Shown here in pieces: positions 6,293 through 8,790 of a stretch of 8,790 nucleotides of DNA (the stretch's first letter is position 1; each line of letters opens with the position of its first letter). A model generated the notes under the pieces. The model was not told where the DNA came from and searched no databases. It was given only the letters and a program-made list of their open reading frames with translations. This DNA is from DATAFT01 sp035544635 (GTDB taxonomy: Bacteria; Acidobacteriota; Thermoanaerobaculia; Multivoradales; Multivoraceae). Location of the stretch: NCBI GenBank assembly GCA_035544635.1, contig DATKDQ010000157.1, positions 1 through 8,790 of the forward strand, read 5' to 3'. The position numbers were made by a program, and so were the translations under genes.

Positions 6293-7369
6293 ATGCACCC
6301 TGGAAACCGATCCGCTCTGGGGGTCGCGGTCGCGGTCGTCTGTGCGCTCGCTCTGGCGCTCGCGATCGCGATCGGCGTGCCTGGGACCCGCGGCCCCGAG
6401 CGCACCCAGGGGCTCGGCGGCGACCTCTCGGCGCCGGAGGCCACGGGGACTCCGTCCGCGACACCGCGCCTTCTCTTCGAGGCGCCCCCCCGCTACCAGT
6501 CGGCCGCCGAGCGCCTGGAGCGCACCGCCCCGGCGCGCCTCGGCACGCTCATGGATCTGGTCGGGCTGCGCTCGGCCGGAGCGCCGATCCAGGTGGTGCT
6601 GGCCGCGGAGACTCATCCGCTCGCGCGCGGCGTGCCCGCCGGGATCGCCGGCTACGCGGTCGCGAGCCGCGATCTCGCGGTGCTTCTCCCGGAGCGCGTG
6701 CCCCACTACCCGTACGACTCGCTCGACGTGCTCTTCCTGCACGAGGTCATGCATCTCCTGGCGGCGCGCGCCGCCGGCGACGGCGGCTTACCGAGGTGGT
6801 TCGACGAGGGCCTCGCGCTCCTCGCATCGCGCGGTTGGTCGCTGGGCGATCGCTCGCGGGTCGTCCTGGGCGCGGTGTCCGGAGCGCCCGGCTCGACCGC
6901 CGAGCTCGAAGCCGCCTTCTACGGCGGCGCCCCCGAGGTCGCCACCGCGTACGCCCTTTCCGGCGCGCTGGTGCACCATCTGGTGCGGCGTCATGGGCCG
7001 GGGCTGGTGCCGGCGACGCTCGAGCGCGTGGCCGCCGGCGAGGCGTTCGACGACGCGTTCGCGTCGGTCGCCGGCGTCTCGCTGTGGGAGGCGCAGGCAG
7101 GCTTCTGGTCGCGCTACCGCCTGTGGTACCGCTGGATGCCGTTTCTCACCAGCGGCGCCGCGCTGTGGGCGGCGGTCACCGCGCTCGCGGTGCTCGCCGG
7201 CGTGCGCCGCCGCCAGCGCGACGCGGCGATCCGGCGGCGGTGGGAGGAGGAGGAGCAGGCGGCCGCGGCAGCCGTCGCGATCCCGGTCGCCCGCTTCGAC
7301 GACGCGGCGTTCAAGGACACCGCGCGCTTCGACGACGTCACTCACGATCCCCGCGAGACGGTCCACTGA
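6293..7369 (+). CDS. Membrane-anchored peptidase MA-like zinc metallohydrolase (gluzincin)
   Basis: This 358-residue predicted zinc protease resembles peptidase MA-like proteins. Residues 8-28 form an N-terminal hydrophobic signal or anchor helix. The catalytic domain covers about 60-275: H-E-V-M-H at 150-154 gives two zinc ligands (H150, H154) and the general base (E151), and W-F-D-E-G at 169-173 gives the downstream glutamate ligand (E172). A second membrane helix at about 284-304 is followed by an Arg-rich stretch (R-R-R-Q-R), which places a 50-residue tail in the cytoplasm and the active site outside. The tail contains A-R-F-D-D twice, 11 residues apart. The substrate is unknown. ATG 6293 is preceded by GATGAGG only 1 base away, too close for ideal spacing. 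The gene is followed 100 bases later by a secreted-protein gene on the same strand, a candidate partner only by proximity. Confidence 0.85.
   Translation: MHPGNRSALGVAVAVVCALALALAIAIGVPGTRGPERTQGLGGDLSAPEATGTPSATPRLLFEAPPRYQSAAERLERTAPARLGTLMDLVGLRSAGAPIQVVLAAETHPLARGVPAGIAGYAVASRDLAVLLPERVPHYPYDSLDVLFLHEVMHLLAARAAGDGGLPRWFDEGLALLASRGWSLGDRSRVVLGAVSGAPGSTAELEAAFYGGAPEVATAYALSGALVHHLVRRHGPGLVPATLERVAAGEAFDDAFASVAGVSLWEAQAGFWSRYRLWYRWMPFLTSGAALWAAVTALAVLAGVRRRQRDAAIRRRWEEEEQAAAAAVAIPVARFDDAAFKDTARFDDVTHDPRETVH
7292..7337 (+). repeat. Two copies of a 13-bp repeat encoding R-F-D-D
   Basis: CGCTTCGACGACG occurs at 7292-7304 and again at 7325-7337, exactly 33 bases apart and in frame. It duplicates the R-F-D-D motif in the acidic cytoplasmic tail of the protease. 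This may be a small tandem duplication or a repeated short interaction motif. Confidence 0.6.
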
Positions 7370-7406
7370 CCGAGGTGCCACCGATCCGGGGATTCTCGCT
7401 TCGCTC

Positions 7407-7412
7407 TACAAT
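7407..7412 (+). promoter_or_regulatory. Possible -10 promoter element for the secreted-protein gene
   Basis: TACAAT matches the sigma-70 -10 consensus at five of six positions. It lies in the 100-base gap between the protease stop and the ATG at 7470, and would give a leader of about 50 bases. No convincing -35 hexamer stands 16-18 bases upstream. The site stands out in a very GC-rich background, but it is a weak call. Confidence 0.35.
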
Positions 7413-7469
7413 CTGGTTCCACCGACCCAGGATCGCCGAGAAGAGCAGGCGATCCGACCCGCATCGCGA

Positions 7470-8099
7470 ATGAGCCACGGCACGACGATCCTGGCGCGCC
7501 TCGTCCTCCCCGTCGCCGTAGGTGGCGCGCTCTTCGCGGGTCCGTCGCTCGGTCAGGACGAGGGGCTGGTGCCGGGCACGCTGTCAAACGAGGACGCCGG
7601 CCCGGCCTTCTCGCCCGAGATCTGGGCGGCGCCGGATCCCTCCCGGCTGGTCGTGCGTGGCCGCTGCCTCCCTGGCGAGGACCTCTATCGTCTCGTCGTC
7701 GAATACGAGACCGACGGCTCGGCCCGGTATCGCGCTCTCGCCGTCTTCGCGGAGCCCTCGCACCGCCTCCTCTTCGTGCAGTGGAACGGCGTGCCGCGCC
7801 CCGAGGAGCGCGCCGCGCTCGAGGAGAGGCTGGCGCACGCGGAGGGCGGTGGCGAAGAACCGGCTCGATGGAGCCGGACCCGAGGCGGGCCGGCGCACGG
7901 GAGCGCGGGCGCGAGAGGACCGCTCGCCGTCTTCGAGCAGGACTCGCAGCGGCGCCACGCCACCTTCCGCTTCCGGCCCGAGGGCGACGACCGTATCCTG
8001 GTCCAGGTGCTCACCGCCTGGAACGAGTGGCGCGACGCGCTCGAAGGTCGCGTCGGCGACCTGTGCGACTTCACCGTCGAGAACCGGGTGCACGATTGA
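7470..8099 (+). CDS. Secreted protein of unknown function
   Basis: I do not recognise this 209-residue protein. Residues 1 to about 29 look like a secretion signal: a short N-terminus with one Arg, a hydrophobic core (L-V-L-P-V-A-V-G-G-A-L-F-A-G), then a likely cut near S-L-G/Q-D. The mature part has two strand-rich segments, about 58-108 (L-V-V-R-G-R-C, Y-R-L-V-V-E-Y-E, H-R-L-L-F-V-Q-W) and 152-206 (A-T-F-R-F-R-P, R-I-L-V-Q-V-L-T-A-W). A charged Gly/Ala/Arg-rich linker at about 110-150 joins them. C66 and C199 are the only cysteines and could form a disulfide linking the two segments. ATG 7470 is preferred because it begins the signal peptide; no good ribosome binding site is visible. The reading frame stays open upstream to 6177, but that part is the off-frame shadow of the protease gene. 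A permease remnant begins about 50 bases downstream. Confidence 0.72.
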   Translation: MSHGTTILARLVLPVAVGGALFAGPSLGQDEGLVPGTLSNEDAGPAFSPEIWAAPDPSRLVVRGRCLPGEDLYRLVVEYETDGSARYRALAVFAEPSHRLLFVQWNGVPRPEERAALEERLAHAEGGGEEPARWSRTRGGPAHGSAGARGPLAVFEQDSQRRHATFRFRPEGDDRILVQVLTAWNEWRDALEGRVGDLCDFTVENRVHD

Positions 8100-8148
8100 G
8101 GGCGTGGAGCGGCGAAGCCGAGCCACGAGTGTGAGCCGAGGACGGAGG

Positions 8149-8310
8149 GCCTCGCTTTTCTCGAAGCTGCTCTACGGCACGAGCCCAGCCGATGGCTTGG
8201 CGCTAACCGCCGCGCCAGCAGTCATGCTGCTGGCCGCGCTCGCCGCGAGCTATTTCCCGGCTCGGAGCGCCGCGCGCGTCGATCCGGGCGCGAGCCTGCG
8301 CGCCGAGTGA
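8149..8310 (+). pseudogene. C-terminal remnant of an ADOP/MacB-type permease
   Basis: The last 53 codons before the TGA at 8308-8310 encode the end of an FtsX-type permease: a short L-F-S-K-L-L-Y-G-T-S-P-A-D segment, one membrane helix (about 8203-8252: A-A-P-A-V-M-L-L-A-A-L-A-A-S-Y), then P-A-R-S-A-A-R-V-D-P-G-A-S-L-R-A-E. This matches the C-terminus of the complete permease at 1869-4322, which ends D-P-A-I-T-L-R-A-E, but it is a different sequence and lies on the opposite strand. The similarity begins abruptly near 8149, and the preceding 50 bases do not continue the permease in any frame. About 95 percent of a normal permease is missing and no start codon belongs to it, so it is a gene fragment. 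It could come from an in-situ deletion or from recombination of a second copy. It is not expected to be functional. Confidence 0.75.
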
Positions 8311-8387
8311 TCCCGTTGCGACTCGCACGGTGTCTCGCGTCGAGATTGCCGCATGTGGAGATCACCGAACGGCCCACGCGACAACCT

Positions 8388-8790
8388 TCAATCGAGCCGG
8401 ACCTGGCTCAAGGCTCCGGGCACGGTGGCCGCGACGCCGGTCCACACCGCGCCGTCGAGCGTCGCCGCGCGCACGGTCCACTGCCCGGGCGGAAGACCCT
8501 CGATGAAGCGCCGGCCCGACTCGACGCGCAAGATCGGGTCGTAGCGGTCGGACGAGAGTGACGGGAAGCGCCGGCCCGATGCGTCGACGATCTCGAGGTG
8601 GGCGACGGCGGAGGTGCCGAGCAGCTCGGGGATCTCGACCGCGAGCCGACCGGCCAGGGGCAGGGCCACGTCGACCGGCGGGCCGGGCACGGCGACGGCG
8701 AACCGCATCGTGGCGAGACCCGGCGCGCCGACCAGGAGCTCCCATGAGCCCTCGGCGACGCCCGGCACCTCGAACAGACCGTCGGCCCCC
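8388..8790 (-). CDS. C-terminal part of a carboxypeptidase-regulatory-like repeat protein
   Basis: This partial gene runs off the right edge; its C-terminal 133 residues and the TGA at 8388-8390 are in the window. The sequence begins G-A-D-G-L-F-E-V-P-G-V-A-E-G-S-W-E-L-L-V-G-A-P-G, the pattern of a carboxypeptidase regulatory-like (CarboxypepD_reg, transthyretin-like) beta-sandwich. A second unit follows with G-R-L-A-V-E-I, R-F-I-E-G-L-P-P-G-Q-W-T-V-R-A and a final strand. Such domains are usually found in tandem in secreted or cell-surface proteins, often large ones. No catalytic domain is visible in this part. An ATG at 8768 is internal to a domain and should not be taken as the start. It is convergent with the permease remnant, with 77 bases between that look empty. 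SGRRF occurs twice, 20 residues apart. Confidence 0.7.
   Translation of the reverse strand, partial: GADGLFEVPGVAEGSWELLVGAPGLATMRFAVAVPGPPVDVALPLAGRLAVEIPELLGTSAVAHLEIVDASGRRFPSLSSDRYDPILRVESGRRFIEGLPPGQWTVRAATLDGAVWTGVAATVPGALSQVRLD
8505..8579 (-). repeat. Two copies of a 15-bp repeat encoding S-G-R-R-F
   Basis: GAAGCGCCGGCCCGA occurs at 8505-8519 and 8565-8579 (plus-strand reading), 60 bases apart and in frame with the beta-sandwich protein. Both copies encode S-G-R-R-F with identical codons. It is either a small internal duplication or coincidence in biased codons. Confidence 0.6.

Noticed and set aside
3985..7473. Very long plus-strand open frame spanning the K+ channel, intergenic and protease regions
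   Set aside because: It is antisense to the channel and off-frame in the protease. Its translation is dominated by Arg, Asp, His, Glu and Ala with no domain pattern, which is typical of shadow frames in GC-rich DNA.
8100..8148. Short segment with two GCCGAG copies as an attachment site or insertion-sequence end
   Set aside because: No matching inverted or direct repeat flanks the permease remnant on its other side, and no transposase is present.
8388..8768. ATG at 8768 as the start of a short 126-residue protein
   Set aside because: The frame stays open to the window edge, and the residues before the ATG (D-G-L-F-E-V) are part of the beta-sandwich repeat pattern, so the gene is truncated by the window.

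Overview
The window is a GC-rich bacterial chromosome segment with strong G/C preference at third codon positions. An FtsX/MacB-type permease of the 'orphan duplicated permease' (ADOP) kind, plus a broken second copy, suggests Acidobacteriota or a similar soil/sediment phylum such as Gemmatimonadota. That is an inference from gene content. No rRNA, tRNA, CRISPR array, insertion sequence or phage gene was found.

Layout, left to right. (1) 156-776, plus strand: an AbiEii/AbiGii-type nucleotidyltransferase-fold protein, possibly the toxin half of a toxin-antitoxin pair whose partner would lie left of the window. (2) 888-1145, minus: a short unrecognised reading frame, perhaps a gene remnant. (3) 1155-1676, minus: a lipoprotein with a LEA14/WHy-like domain. 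(4) 1869-4322, minus: a complete ADOP permease. (5) 4354-6066, minus: a two-helix K+ channel with two tandem RCK (TrkA-N/TrkA-C) modules. The channel and permease are 31 bases apart and probably co-transcribed, channel first. (6) 6067-6292: the divergent promoter region. (7) 6293-7369, plus: a membrane-anchored gluzincin (peptidase MA-like). (8) 7470-8099, plus: a small secreted protein of unknown function. (9) 8149-8310, plus: the C-terminal tail of a second ADOP permease without the rest of its gene. (10) 8388-8790, minus: the C-terminal part of a carboxypeptidase-regulatory-like (beta-sandwich) repeat protein that runs off the right edge.

Most products act at or outside the cytoplasmic membrane: lipoprotein, permease, ion channel, membrane protease, secreted protein and beta-sandwich protein. 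Nothing in the sequence proves a shared pathway. The two convergent edges (776-1155 and 8100-8390) look like rearrangement scars: each holds a short coding-like fragment between complete genes. I did not find a convincing new multi-gene system. The most useful second looks are the permease remnant, the channel-permease pairing, and the protease plus unknown secreted protein.
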